A stretch of DNA of 64,000 nt. Source: Blastopirellula marina (GTDB lineage: Bacteria; Planctomycetota; Planctomycetia; Pirellulales; Pirellulaceae). The stretch is from the NCBI RefSeq assembly GCF_002967715.1, contig NZ_PUIA01000026.1:62001-126000 (forward strand), given 5' to 3'. The translations under genes were made by a program, and so were the position numbers. Numbering within the stretch: the stretch's first letter is position 1; the number at the start of each line of letters is the position of its first letter. Under the pieces are notes generated by a model. That model saw only the letters and a list, made by a program, of their open reading frames with translations. It was not told the origin of the DNA and ran no database searches. Shown piece after piece: positions 8,286 through 16,564 of this stretch.

Positions 8286-9290
8286 ATGCCATCGCCAGCG
8301 AACATTTCCGAACGCTACCTCCGCCGAGGGTTCACGCTGGTCGAACTTTTGGTGGTGATCGCGATTATCGGAATTCTGATCGGCTTGCTGCTGCCGGCGG
8401 TACAGCGAGCCCGCGAGGCGGCCAGGCGGACGCAGTGCGTTAACCAGCTCAAACAGATCGGCTTGGCCTGGCACAACCACACCGATACTTACAACGCATT
8501 CCCGACCGGTGGTTATGCTCAGCACGTATTCGCAACGTTTAACGGTGGCCGTCCGGGGGCACTCGAGAAACAGGCTGCCGGCTGGGCATTCCAAATCCTT
8601 CCCTTCATGGAACACGACACCGTGCACAACGGCAAACCAGGCGGAACCGACCTGGAATCGTCGAAGTACGCGATGAGCATTCCGATTCCCGAGTACTTCT
8701 GCCCGAGTCGGCGTTCACCGACTTCCGAGTCGGCCAAGTTGATCCACATGTGTATCAGCTCGAGCGGGGCGAACACGAATGCCTTCGATCAGGTCCCTCG
8801 GGCTCAGATCGATTACGCTGGCGGTAACCAGGAAGGGACAGGCGTGCTGGCCAGAGACTTTACCGGCACTTGCGGCGATACATCGAGTGCTAATGTTGGC
8901 CCTCGCAAGAAACTCTACGACTTTTCCTCGGTGACCGACGGAACTAGCAACACCCTGATGGTGGCCGAGAAATGCGTTAACCTCAGCACGATGGGACAAG
9001 GCTCCCAGGAAGGGGACATCTACGGATACACTTCCGGCTGGGACGGCCCACCAGCAAGCAACCCCGGTATCACACACGAAACAATCCGCCGTACCGACCT
9101 GGAGCCGTGGCCGGACATCATCGGTTCCACTCCCATCAACGGTGCCAATCGATTCGGCAGTTCCCACGATGGCGGCTTGAATGCCTTGCTGGTCGATGGC
9201 AGCGTACGGTTCATCCCCTACACAATCGAGGTTGATCTCTTTCGCAAGCTGGGGGACAAAGGGGATGGGGAAGTGGTAAGCTTACCGTAA
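8286..9290 (+). CDS. DUF1559 domain protein with prepilin-type N-terminus
   Basis: A 334-residue exported pseudopilin-like protein of the DUF1559 family, greatly expanded in Planctomycetota. The type IV prepilin motif is RRGFTLVELLVVIAIIGILIGLLLPAVQRAREAARR: a peptidase would cut before the F, leaving a hydrophobic helix. The middle is the conserved LKQIGLAWHNHTDTYNAFPTGG, and the end carries SSHDGGLNALLVDGSVRFIPYTI, the family C-terminal box. Function is unknown; surface or pseudopilus assembly is inferred. The ATG at 8286 is chosen over a TTG at 8238 because the prepilin leader is then of normal length. Confidence 0.93.
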   Translation: MPSPANISERYLRRGFTLVELLVVIAIIGILIGLLLPAVQRAREAARRTQCVNQLKQIGLAWHNHTDTYNAFPTGGYAQHVFATFNGGRPGALEKQAAGWAFQILPFMEHDTVHNGKPGGTDLESSKYAMSIPIPEYFCPSRRSPTSESAKLIHMCISSSGANTNAFDQVPRAQIDYAGGNQEGTGVLARDFTGTCGDTSSANVGPRKKLYDFSSVTDGTSNTLMVAEKCVNLSTMGQGSQEGDIYGYTSGWDGPPASNPGITHETIRRTDLEPWPDIIGSTPINGANRFGSSHDGGLNALLVDGSVRFIPYTIEVDLFRKLGDKGDGEVVSLP

Positions 9291-9338
9291 TACTTCCTTT
9301 GTCCGACGACAGAACATCACTAACTCGCGAAGCTCGCT

Positions 9339-9566
9339 ATGATTGTCCGGCTTAAAAAACAAGGCGATCGCTACGTACTGGAACTCGACGCCTCGGTCGT
9401 CGAGCAGTTGCAACTGGATGAAACCACGCCTTTGGAAATCACCCAACTAGAAGACGGGATCAAACTCTCGAAATCTCCCAGTGGTATTTCCCCAGAAGCG
9501 TTCCAAGACGCCATCAAATTCGCCGACGAGAACTTCCCCGATACGTTTCGGAAACTCGCGGAGTGA
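9339..9566 (+). CDS. AbrB/MazE-like antitoxin of a Doc toxin pair
   Basis: A 75-residue protein. The first 45 residues (MIVRLKKQGDRYVLELD, LQLDETTPLEITQLEDG) look like the swapped-hairpin AbrB/MazE DNA-binding fold. The last 25 (ISPEAFQDAIKFADENFPDTFRKLAE) form an amphipathic helix suited to covering the toxin. Such antitoxins neutralise the partner and repress their own operon. The next gene overlaps its stop by four bases if the GTG start is used, so the two are translationally coupled. The classical partner of Doc is Phd; the AbrB-type fold here is read by eye from a short sequence. Confidence 0.72.
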   Translation: MIVRLKKQGDRYVLELDASVVEQLQLDETTPLEITQLEDGIKLSKSPSGISPEAFQDAIKFADENFPDTFRKLAE

Positions 9567-9958
9567 GTGCCATGTTATTCCTCAGCATCGAGGATGCCCT
9601 GGCAATTCATCGGTGGCAGATCGAAACATATGGTGGACAAGATGGGCTTCGCGATAGAGGACTGCTGGAGTCTGCATTAGCAATGCCCCTGGCAACGTAT
9701 GGGGGAACAGAACTTCACCCCACCATATTCGACAAAGCGAGCGCGTATGTCTTCCACCTCGCTCCCAATCATCCATTCCTAGACGGCAACAAGAGAATTT
9801 CCGCCGCCGCAGGAATCATCTTCCTGAAAGTAAATGGCTATGAGCTTCACACAACTCAGGATAGTTACACCGAACTGATCCTGAATGCGGCCCAAGGAAA
9901 AATTCAGAAACCTGAGATCTCTGAATTTTTCCGAACTAACACGAAGCCCATCACTTAG
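9563..9958 (+). CDS. doc: death-on-curing (Doc/Fic) family toxin
   Basis: A 131-residue Fic-fold toxin. The active-site motif is intact as HPFLDGNKRISAAAG (Doc consensus HxFx[ND][AG]NKR), preceded by RDRGLLESALAMPLATYGG, typical of Doc. Phage P1 Doc phosphorylates elongation factor EF-Tu and stops translation; the same activity is inferred here. Two starts are possible: GTG at 9563, overlapping the antitoxin stop, or ATG at 9572. The gene ends in a four-base overlap with the convergent dapL stop. The full-length motif suggests an active toxin, not a relic. Confidence 0.9.
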   Translation: MSAMLFLSIEDALAIHRWQIETYGGQDGLRDRGLLESALAMPLATYGGTELHPTIFDKASAYVFHLAPNHPFLDGNKRISAAAGIIFLKVNGYELHTTQDSYTELILNAAQGKIQKPEISEFFRTNTKPIT

Positions 9959-11190
9959 TCGAACTTCAGCGAGATCTGCTTCAGACGCTTTTCGGTTTCT
10001 TCCATCAGGGCGTCTTCCGCAGCTTCATCCGCTGCGACGTACGTGACCGAGAAACGAAGGAACGCGCCGGCATCGTCCCAAGGCACCGTGCAGATCGACT
10101 TCTCAGTGATGAGGTACTGCGAGGCTTCTTCGGCATTAGCGAAACTTGGACCACCTTCGACACCCGAAGGGCTCTTCGTGTACAGGAAGTACGTTCCGCC
10201 TGGCATCTTGCACTGAAAACCGCAGCGGTTGAGCATGTCGACCAGCTTCTTCAGACGACGCTCGTACTTAGCCCTGGTTTGCTTCGGGATTTCTTCGTTG
10301 GCCAAAGCGGCGGCGGCCGCTTTTTGAATGGCGATGAACTGCCCGCTGTCGCAGTTGTCTTTGACGTCGCTGAAGGCCTGGACCAGCAGAGGGTTACCGC
10401 AAACCCAACCAATTCGCCAGCCGATCATATCGAAGCCCTTGGACAACGAATGGACTTCCACACCCACGTCCTTGGCACCTGGCACGCTGAGGAAACTGAG
10501 CGGTTCGCCTTCGAAGGTCAGCACCGTATGGGCTGCGTCCTGAACGACAACCAGGTTGTTTTCCTTGGCAAACTTGATGACCTTTTCGTAGAACTCTTTG
10601 GTCGCAACCTTACCTGTTGGGCTGTTGGGATAGTTGATCACCAGCAGCTTAGCCTTCTCCTTCACTTCTGCGGGGATGCCGTCGAGATCTGGGAAGAAGT
10701 CGTTTTCAGCCAACAGAGGAAGCTTGTAAACCGTACCGCCGTAGTAGGCCGCATGCGTTCCGGCAACCGGGTAACCAGGGACCGTCATCAGACAGATGTC
10801 GCCTGGGTTGATGAAGCAGGCCGGCAGCATGGCCAGAGCCGTCTTGGAACCGATGCAGTGGTTCACTTCGGTCGTGGCATCGAGTTCGACACCGAACATC
10901 CGTTTCATGTAGTCGGCGGCTGCCTTCTTGAACTCGGCGACACCGTTGTCGGCATAGCCGCGGTTCTCAGGCTTGTTGATCTCTTCGCCCATGACCTTAC
11001 GGACCGATTCCGGGGCCATTTCGTCGTTTTCGCCGATTCCGAAGTCGATCAGCTGGCGATCCGGGTAATCGGCCAAAGCCTTGCGTTTGGCTCGTTTGAT
11101 CTTCTCGAACTTGTAGATCGCGGTCCCCTTACCGTAGTTTTCGCCACCGATACGTTCAGCAAACAGCTTCTGGAAATAGGGATCGCTCAT
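9955..11190 (-). CDS. dapL: LL-diaminopimelate aminotransferase
   Basis: A 411-residue PLP-dependent fold-type I aminotransferase with the length of DapL (about 410). DapL converts tetrahydrodipicolinate plus glutamate directly to LL-diaminopimelate, bypassing DapD, DapC and DapE in lysine and cell-wall synthesis. Seen are IDFGIGENDEMAP and GYADNGVAEFKKAAADYMKRMFG, the NYPNSPTGKVA substrate/PLP loop, and the PLP lysine in VHSLSKGFDMIGWRIGWVCG. The ATG at 11190 (MSDPYFQKLFAERIGG) gives the usual family start; ten more residues are open upstream to a poor start. DapL is the usual route in Planctomycetota and Chlamydiae. Confidence 0.95.
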   Translation of the reverse strand: MSDPYFQKLFAERIGGENYGKGTAIYKFEKIKRAKRKALADYPDRQLIDFGIGENDEMAPESVRKVMGEEINKPENRGYADNGVAEFKKAAADYMKRMFGVELDATTEVNHCIGSKTALAMLPACFINPGDICLMTVPGYPVAGTHAAYYGGTVYKLPLLAENDFFPDLDGIPAEVKEKAKLLVINYPNSPTGKVATKEFYEKVIKFAKENNLVVVQDAAHTVLTFEGEPLSFLSVPGAKDVGVEVHSLSKGFDMIGWRIGWVCGNPLLVQAFSDVKDNCDSGQFIAIQKAAAAALANEEIPKQTRAKYERRLKKLVDMLNRCGFQCKMPGGTYFLYTKSPSGVEGGPSFANAEEASQYLITEKSICTVPWDDAGAFLRFSVTYVAADEAAEDALMEETEKRLKQISLKFD

Positions 11191-11318
11191 GGTCTTCGTT
11201 CTGAGTTTTACTAGGGTCAAACGGATGGCCGGAATTCAAACCTACTAGCCTACCGCCGGTCAAAAGAGACAACAACCGGGGCAGGGGAGTTCGCCAGAAG
11301 TGGGCTACTGCCCATTAA

Positions 11319-12416
11319 TTACGACAAACTTTGATAGAGGGCCGCGTGACGATCGATCATCTGTTGGACGCTGAACTGCTCCTGAATCGTCTTACGCCCC
11401 GCTTCTGAGAAACGGTTTCGCAGGGCCTCATCTTCCAGCAGGAAATTGGCAAAGCGGGAATACTCGGTCCGCTGTCCCAGCCCGACGAGGTATCCGTTCT
11501 CGTCGTGGGTGACTAAATCACGGTTGCCGGGTATATCGCTGACCGCCACCGGCAGCCCGATGGCCATGGCCTCCATCAGAGCATTCGACTGGCCTTCGTA
11601 GCCGCTGGCCAGCATGAACAGGGTGGCATGTCGCATCAGGTCCGCCACATCGTCTCGTGGGCCGGCGATCCGCACCTTGTCGTCAATGGTGACCTGCTTC
11701 GTATAACGCACCAGGCGTTCCCGCTGGGGGCCATCGCCGACAATCACTAGAAACGCATCGTCGCGGATACGCTTCAAGATCTCGGTTGCCCAGATCAAAT
11801 CCTTCATCCGTTTCTGCGGCCAGAGACGTCCAACGCTAAGCATCATCTTGGCGTGCGGCGGCAACTTCAGCTGCTGCCAAAGATCTGACTTGCTGATCTG
11901 AGGAGGTCCGTCGATGAGGTCAATGCCGTTAGGAATGACGACAAACTTGCTCTTGTCGCGTCCCTTCTTCACGTAGAAGTCGACGATGCCGGAACTGTTG
12001 ACCACGATCTTATCAGTCTTCCGGTCGAGGTAGCGATCGATCAGATGTTCGTGCGTGATCTTCCAGGGATCGACGCAGCGCTCGCCGCACAGGACATGAC
12101 GAACGCCAACTGCCTGGGCCGCTTTGCGACCGTAGCTATTGGCGGCAAAAAGCCAGGTATGAACGATATCAGGCTTCACGTCCTGAATGTGCTTCTTGAG
12201 TCGCCAGTACGCAGGCGGATCGATCTTCAACTGCTTGCCGATCACCGTTACCGGGATACCGGCCGCACTGAGCTCTTCACTGTAGGGACCACCCCGCGTC
12301 AGGCAGCAGACCGAGACATCGAACTGATCGCGCGGCAATCCCTTGGCCAACATCGTCAATTGTTTCTCGGCTCCCGAACGATCAAGTGTCGGGATGATGA
12401 GCATCAGTTTCTGCAT
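11319..12416 (-). CDS. GT4 family glycosyltransferase
   Basis: A 365-residue GT-B fold glycosyltransferase. The N-terminal acceptor domain begins MLIIPTLDRSGAEKQLTMLAKGL, with the glycine-serine loop GAEKQ. The C-terminal donor domain has MLSVGRLWPQKRMKDLIWATEIL and the family E-x7-E signature in GYEGQSNALMEAMAIGLPVAVSDIPGNRDLV. It would transfer a sugar from a nucleotide donor to a lipid or polysaccharide; donor and acceptor are unknown. It follows an esterase gene on the same strand by 33 bases, so the two are probably co-transcribed. No other cell-surface polysaccharide genes surround it. Confidence 0.88.
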   Translation of the reverse strand: MQKLMLIIPTLDRSGAEKQLTMLAKGLPRDQFDVSVCCLTRGGPYSEELSAAGIPVTVIGKQLKIDPPAYWRLKKHIQDVKPDIVHTWLFAANSYGRKAAQAVGVRHVLCGERCVDPWKITHEHLIDRYLDRKTDKIVVNSSGIVDFYVKKGRDKSKFVVIPNGIDLIDGPPQISKSDLWQQLKLPPHAKMMLSVGRLWPQKRMKDLIWATEILKRIRDDAFLVIVGDGPQRERLVRYTKQVTIDDKVRIAGPRDDVADLMRHATLFMLASGYEGQSNALMEAMAIGLPVAVSDIPGNRDLVTHDENGYLVGLGQRTEYSRFANFLLEDEALRNRFSEAGRKTIQEQFSVQQMIDRHAALYQSLS

Positions 12417-12449
12417 CGTCCAGCGAATTCTTCACGGGTGCATGTTGAT

Positions 12450-13211
12450 CTAAACAACTCGGCGGCGTTCTTTTTCCAAAGAATCCCAGAGGAACTGCAC
12501 CACCTTGGGGGCCATCAGGCTGTAGTAGTTAAAGCCATGCCCCCCTCCCTTGGTCTCGAGGTCGCACGTATGCGGCACGCCCAAAGACTGCAGCTTCATT
12601 CGTAATCGATCCGAGCTTTCCCACCAAGAGGAGTCCTCAGGGCAGCAGCAAAAGAATTGATTCCGGGGCCAGTTCAGTGGGTGAATGTGCAGAGTGGTCG
12701 TGTCCTGCCGGGCCTGTTCGGTGCTGTCGTACATTTGCCACAGATTGTCTTCCGGGTCGTCCCGCATCCGATTTTGATAATCAATCGCGGGGCTTACCGC
12801 CGCCACAATCGGGAAGACATCGGGAAATTTATAGGCAAACCGCAGCGAGCCTTGCCCACCCATGCTGGTCCCGAACAGGGCCACCTTCGACGACTTGGCC
12901 CCGTATTCAGATTCGACAAATGGCAACACACTTTCCAGCAAATAGGTCTGGGCCGAACGCTGGGGATCGAACTCCTCGCAGATGCGATCAGTCCACCAGC
13001 TGCGCTGCGTCACCGGGGCCACGACCGGTAAGCCGAACTTTTCTAGCTGTTCGATAAACGCCGGGCTGTGGTACAGCTTCCCCAGGTGCACCCCATGTAG
13101 ATAGATGGCAACGAAGCCGTGCTCGTTCCGCTGCTGCGGTTCGAACAGTTCGCACAAATGCCCATCGAGGTCGATCTCGCGCCAGTTGCCGTAGGTGGGT
13201 TGATCGGCCAT
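12450..13211 (-). CDS. alpha/beta-hydrolase fold esterase
   Basis: A 253-residue alpha/beta hydrolase resembling esterase D-type enzymes. The nucleophile elbow is GTSMGGQGSLRFAYKFPD (Ser in the middle of G-x-S-x-G), the acid may be the aspartate in HPLNWPRNQFFCCCPEDSSWWESSDRL, and the histidine lies in KGGGHGFNYYS near the C-terminus. AIYLHGVHLGKLYHSPAF holds the oxyanion region. No signal peptide, so probably cytoplasmic. Natural substrate unknown. The ATG at 13211 (MADQPTYGNW) is chosen over the longer frame, whose first 28 residues look non-coding. It lies directly before a GT4 gene and may act on the same product. Confidence 0.82.
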   Translation of the reverse strand: MADQPTYGNWREIDLDGHLCELFEPQQRNEHGFVAIYLHGVHLGKLYHSPAFIEQLEKFGLPVVAPVTQRSWWTDRICEEFDPQRSAQTYLLESVLPFVESEYGAKSSKVALFGTSMGGQGSLRFAYKFPDVFPIVAAVSPAIDYQNRMRDDPEDNLWQMYDSTEQARQDTTTLHIHPLNWPRNQFFCCCPEDSSWWESSDRLRMKLQSLGVPHTCDLETKGGGHGFNYYSLMAPKVVQFLWDSLEKERRRVV

Positions 13212-13284
13212 GAAAGTTCCCGGTGTGCACGTCGTAAGCGGTGATGTGTCTTGTCTGAGTCCTTTGTCACTTGATGTGACATCC

Positions 13285-13296
13285 CATGATATCATG
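13285..13296. promoter_or_regulatory. 12-bp perfect palindrome in divergent promoter region
   Basis: CATGATATCATG is a perfect palindrome about 75 bases upstream of the esterase start. A TGTCAC/GTGACA inverted repeat lies just before it (13266-13282). Both sit in the 258-base gap between the divergent esterase and DUF4190-like genes, a place where a dimeric repressor could bind. Function is inferred from position alone. Confidence 0.3.
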
Positions 13297-13469
13297 CCGC
13301 CGGGAATCGCCCATTCGGGACCAATAACGACTTTAGCGATTAATCGACAATTGCAGATCTTTGCTGGGAATTGCGCTGGGGCCCTGTTATCATACCCCGC
13401 GAGGTTTTCACCTCGTGGAATCGATGTTCATATTAAACCGATCATTCGAAGAAGTAAGGAAACGCGGAC

Positions 13470-13742
13470 ATGAAACCACATCGTGGTGTGCTCATTTTGG
13501 TCCTGGGAATACTCGGTATTATGGCCTGCTGCTTCTGCGCCCCAGTGGCCTGGTACATGGGCTCGCAAGACTTGGCCGAGATTGATGCCGGACGGATGGA
13601 CCCAGAAGGGCGTCAAATGACCCAAATCGGCATGATTCTTGGCATCGTCGGCATCGTCTTGGGAATCATAGCAATCATCATCCCAATATTCTTCATCCTT
13701 CTAGCTGGCGGCTTCGGTGTCGCCGGTGCCGCAGTAAACTGA
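13470..13742 (+). CDS. small DUF4190-like membrane protein
   Basis: A 90-residue protein with two membrane helices. The first (GVLILVLGILGIMACCFCAPVAWYMG) is followed by a short loop with DLAEIDAGRMDPEGRQMTQIG, and then a long helix GMILGIVGIVLGIIAIIIPIFFILL. The loop resembles the DUF4190 pattern (D/E-L-xx-I-xx-G-x-M-D-P-x-G). Such proteins are often found as small membrane modules with no known activity. AAGGAAA precedes the start. A hairpin, CGAGGT-TTTC-ACCTCG (13400-13415), sits in the leader. It converges on the phosphoesterase gene with only nine bases between stops. Confidence 0.78.
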   Translation: MKPHRGVLILVLGILGIMACCFCAPVAWYMGSQDLAEIDAGRMDPEGRQMTQIGMILGIVGIVLGIIAIIIPIFFILLAGGFGVAGAAVN

Positions 13743-13751
13743 CAGTTCCCG

Positions 13752-14669
13752 TTACTTCAAATAGACAAACTTTTCGTTACGAAGTTCCTGTTCGCCATCC
13801 CAACGATAGGCACACAGGAAGCCCCCTTTGGCAACGCTGTAATCGACACAAGCCACGTTCCTGGCCAACCGCCGGGGCGTGGCTTCTTTCAGCCAGTAAT
13901 GCCCGAGAAACACCGGTCTCTCGCTCGCTCCGTAAGGTCGGCACGTAACGAGAACATCCTCACTCAGCGGAACATCGCAGGTCAGTTGGTCGGTCATCGC
14001 GTAACTGCCGAACGTATGCCCATCGGCAGCCAGGAACCAACGCGTCCGTGTTTTCGTGCGCTGATGACCATCCTTGTCTTGGAAGCTATATCCGGTGGGT
14101 AGTTGCATCTCTTTCCCTTTAAGGATGGCTTCAACAGAAGCAAATAGCGGTTCGCCAGGCAAGCAGGCAGATGCCAGCACCTGGTCGGTCAATCCGCCTG
14201 GCTGCTGTAGCTGGTTTTCAATCTGGCCAATTGCGGCGTCATCCCAGCAGGCATGCACCGCGCGCAGTCCGTCCAGTTCCAGCCACATCGGTAGCGTGCG
14301 AAACCATGCCAGGGCATCGCTCAACTGGGACTCGCTAAGCTGAGCCAACGTTTGCCCGTGCTGTTTTTCGTTCTTGGCCGTATGAGGCCGTAGATACTCG
14401 CCAGGCTGATCGGGGTAAGCCGTATGAAACGCCATCGCGTTTAGTTCATGATTGCCCATCACCGTTAGGGCCGCGTCGGTCTCGACCATGCCGCGGACAA
14501 TCTCCAGTGTCTCGCGAATCTCAGGACCTCGATCGACGAAGTCTCCTAGAAAGATGACGCGTCGATCTGGGTGACCATACACCCCATCTCGCGGAGAATA
14601 GCCCAGCTTATTGAGCAGTGCGGTCAATTCGTCGGCGTGGCCGTGAATGTCTCCGATGATGTCAAACAT
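13752..14669 (-). CDS. PPP-type metallophosphoesterase
   Basis: A 305-residue calcineurin-like phosphoesterase. All metal-binding motifs are present: GDIHGHADEL near the N-terminus, FLGDFVDRGPEIRETL, and VMGNHELNAMAFH. These bind two metals and hydrolyse phosphoesters. The family includes protein Ser/Thr phosphatases and diadenosine tetraphosphatases (ApaH, PrpE); the sequence alone does not choose among them, though GHYWLKE near residue 250 is a typical C-terminal histidine motif. The ATG at 14669 (MFDIIGDIHG) follows GGAG and gives the normal family N-terminus, so the longer TTG frame is rejected. Confidence 0.85.
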   Translation of the reverse strand: MFDIIGDIHGHADELTALLNKLGYSPRDGVYGHPDRRVIFLGDFVDRGPEIRETLEIVRGMVETDAALTVMGNHELNAMAFHTAYPDQPGEYLRPHTAKNEKQHGQTLAQLSESQLSDALAWFRTLPMWLELDGLRAVHACWDDAAIGQIENQLQQPGGLTDQVLASACLPGEPLFASVEAILKGKEMQLPTGYSFQDKDGHQRTKTRTRWFLAADGHTFGSYAMTDQLTCDVPLSEDVLVTCRPYGASERPVFLGHYWLKEATPRRLARNVACVDYSVAKGGFLCAYRWDGEQELRNEKFVYLK

Positions 14670-14831
14670 GAAATCGACTCCACTGGGTGATTGGATATGC
14701 AGGAGATAATTGCCCAATTTCTTGATTCGCTACCGGATCAAGCAAGGAGTCAGCACGGACTCTACAGCATAAAGAGTTAACAGCTTACAATAGCCGCATG
14801 TCGATTCAACTTCCTCCATCCGCACGTGGGG

Positions 14832-15371
14832 ATGATTTCTTTGCATACTTTGATTGAAACGAAAGAACTAGCCACAAGAGTCACCCATCTGGCGACGGAA
14901 CTGGCGGAAACCTACGGAGACAGCCCCCTGACGGTGCTCGGGGTGATGACCGGCAGTCTGGTATTGATGGCAGACCTGATTCGTCAGCTTGAAATGCCGC
15001 TGAAAGTGGGCGTTATGCAGGCCCGCAGCTATCGAGGAACCGCCACTTCCGCGGGTGAACTGGCCTTAAACCTCGACATGATGCCGCAAATTACCGGGCA
15101 AGACGTGCTGGTCGTCGATGACATCTTCGATACGGGACATACCCTGAAGAATGTGCTCGAAAGCATCCAAGAGCATGGCCCGACCTCGGTTCGATCACTG
15201 GTGCTGCTTTCCAAGTCCGAGCGACACGAAGTCGCAATCCGGCCTGACTTTGTCGGCTTTCATATTCCCAACGAGTTCGTCGTGGGTTACGGTTTGGATT
15301 ATCAAGACCTCTACCGCAATCTGCCGTTTGTTGCGGCACTGGAAGACCACGAGATCGCTTCGCACGCATGA
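14832..15371 (+). CDS. hpt: hypoxanthine phosphoribosyltransferase
   Basis: A 179-residue type I phosphoribosyltransferase that salvages hypoxanthine and guanine to IMP and GMP with PRPP. The PRPP loop is VLVVDDIFDTGHTLKNVLE (two acidic residues then DTG). Other seen motifs are VLGVMTGSLVLMADLI, the flexible-loop region MQARSYRGTATSAGEL, and the purine-contact end RPDFVGFHIPNEFVVGYGLDYQDLYRNLPFV. Length matches the family. The ATG at 14832 is preferred to a GTG six bases earlier. The stop overlaps the next start as ATGA, so a glycosyltransferase is translated from the same mRNA; this link looks like operon convenience, not a shared pathway. Confidence 0.95.
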   Translation: MISLHTLIETKELATRVTHLATELAETYGDSPLTVLGVMTGSLVLMADLIRQLEMPLKVGVMQARSYRGTATSAGELALNLDMMPQITGQDVLVVDDIFDTGHTLKNVLESIQEHGPTSVRSLVLLSKSERHEVAIRPDFVGFHIPNEFVVGYGLDYQDLYRNLPFVAALEDHEIASHA

Positions 15372-16549
15372 CACCTCTCCGCCTGGCACTTGTCACTCGC
15401 CGATTCTGGCCTTTGGTCGGAGGGGCGGAAATAGTTATGGCCAACCTGGCCGAAGAACTCACGCGTCAAGGACATCAAGTTCAACTCGTGACCGCCCAGT
15501 GGCATCCTGATTGGCCGAAACAGATCTCGCATCGCGGCATTCCTGTCGTTCGCCTGCCTAACCCATCGGTTCGCGGCTGGGGAACTGTGCGCTACATGAT
15601 GTCTCTTGGCCGCTGGTTACGAACGCATCAATCGCAGCTCGATGCAGTCTACGTCTCGATGCTCAAACATAGTGCCGTCGTCGCGACATCACGCCTGCAA
15701 GGGAGCAAAGTCCCGATTATCTTGCGGGCCGAAGGAGCCGGCGATACAGGGGACTGTGCCTTTCACGAAACCGCCAATTTCGGCCATCGCATTCGTCGCA
15801 CCTGCCAGCAGGCAGATGGCTTTGTGGCTCCCAGCCAACAGATTTTCGACGAGATGATTTCATCTGGGTTCGAGCGAGACAAGATTCGCTTTATCCCCAA
15901 CGGTGTCCGCGTCGGACCTGCGCGGAGCGACGAACAGCGTCGCGCGGCTCGGGCTGCACTTGCCGCTGCCAATCCAATTCTGACCCTCGCCGAGTCCGCC
16001 CCGCTGGTAGTCTTCACCGGTCGACTTCATCCGGGAAAAGGTCTTACTAAAGTCGTGCGTGCGTGGTCGTATGTCCTGCAACGTTTCCCTATGGCACGCC
16101 TATGGCTGATCGGGGAAGGCCCTCAGGAAGGCGAACTCACTTCGTTAGTCGGAGCCATGGGACTGCAAAGTCGTATCATCTTGCCAGGGGCGTTCGACAC
16201 GGTCGAAGACGTACTGGCTGCGGCCGATGCTTTTGTGCTGCCGTCATTGCACGAAGGAATGTCAATCGCACTGCTGGAAGCGATGGCGGCGAAACTTCCC
16301 TGTGTGGTAAGCGATATCCCTGGAAATCGCATTCTGATAGACCACGATGAAACGGGAATCGTCTTTCCGGTTGATGATGTTAGTGCCCTGGCCGATTCCA
16401 TCATTCGGGTAATCGAAAGCCAGCAGCTGGCGAAAAGCCTGGGAGATGCGGCCCGTTCGCGTGTGATTCAACACTTTAGCCTGGAACGCTGCGCGACCGA
16501 TCACGTCAATTACTTTCGATCGCTGATGGAACAAAAGCGTCTTCGATAG
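15368..16549 (+). CDS. GT4 family glycosyltransferase
   Basis: A 393-residue GT-B glycosyltransferase. The N-terminus RLALVTRRFWPLVGGAEIVMANLAEEL carries the GGAE acceptor-side loop. The donor domain contains VVFTGRLHPGKGLTKVVRAW, LIGEGPQEGEL and the E-x7-E motif LHEGMSIALLEAMAAKLPCVVSDIPGNR. It resembles the other GT4 in this window in the SDIPGNR end of that motif, but the N-terminal halves differ, so they are not recent duplicates. It probably modifies a lipid or surface glycan. Translationally coupled to hpt; the convergent SGNH hydrolase ends 15 bases beyond its stop. Confidence 0.88.
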   Translation: MTPLRLALVTRRFWPLVGGAEIVMANLAEELTRQGHQVQLVTAQWHPDWPKQISHRGIPVVRLPNPSVRGWGTVRYMMSLGRWLRTHQSQLDAVYVSMLKHSAVVATSRLQGSKVPIILRAEGAGDTGDCAFHETANFGHRIRRTCQQADGFVAPSQQIFDEMISSGFERDKIRFIPNGVRVGPARSDEQRRAARAALAAANPILTLAESAPLVVFTGRLHPGKGLTKVVRAWSYVLQRFPMARLWLIGEGPQEGELTSLVGAMGLQSRIILPGAFDTVEDVLAAADAFVLPSLHEGMSIALLEAMAAKLPCVVSDIPGNRILIDHDETGIVFPVDDVSALADSIIRVIESQQLAKSLGDAARSRVIQHFSLERCATDHVNYFRSLMEQKRLR

Positions 16550-16564
16550 AGACCTGCACGCCCC

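Noticed and set aside
10279-11214. Plus-strand frame of 311 codons opposite dapL
   Set aside because: Antisense shadow of dapL; the product is rich in H, R and V with no recognisable motif.
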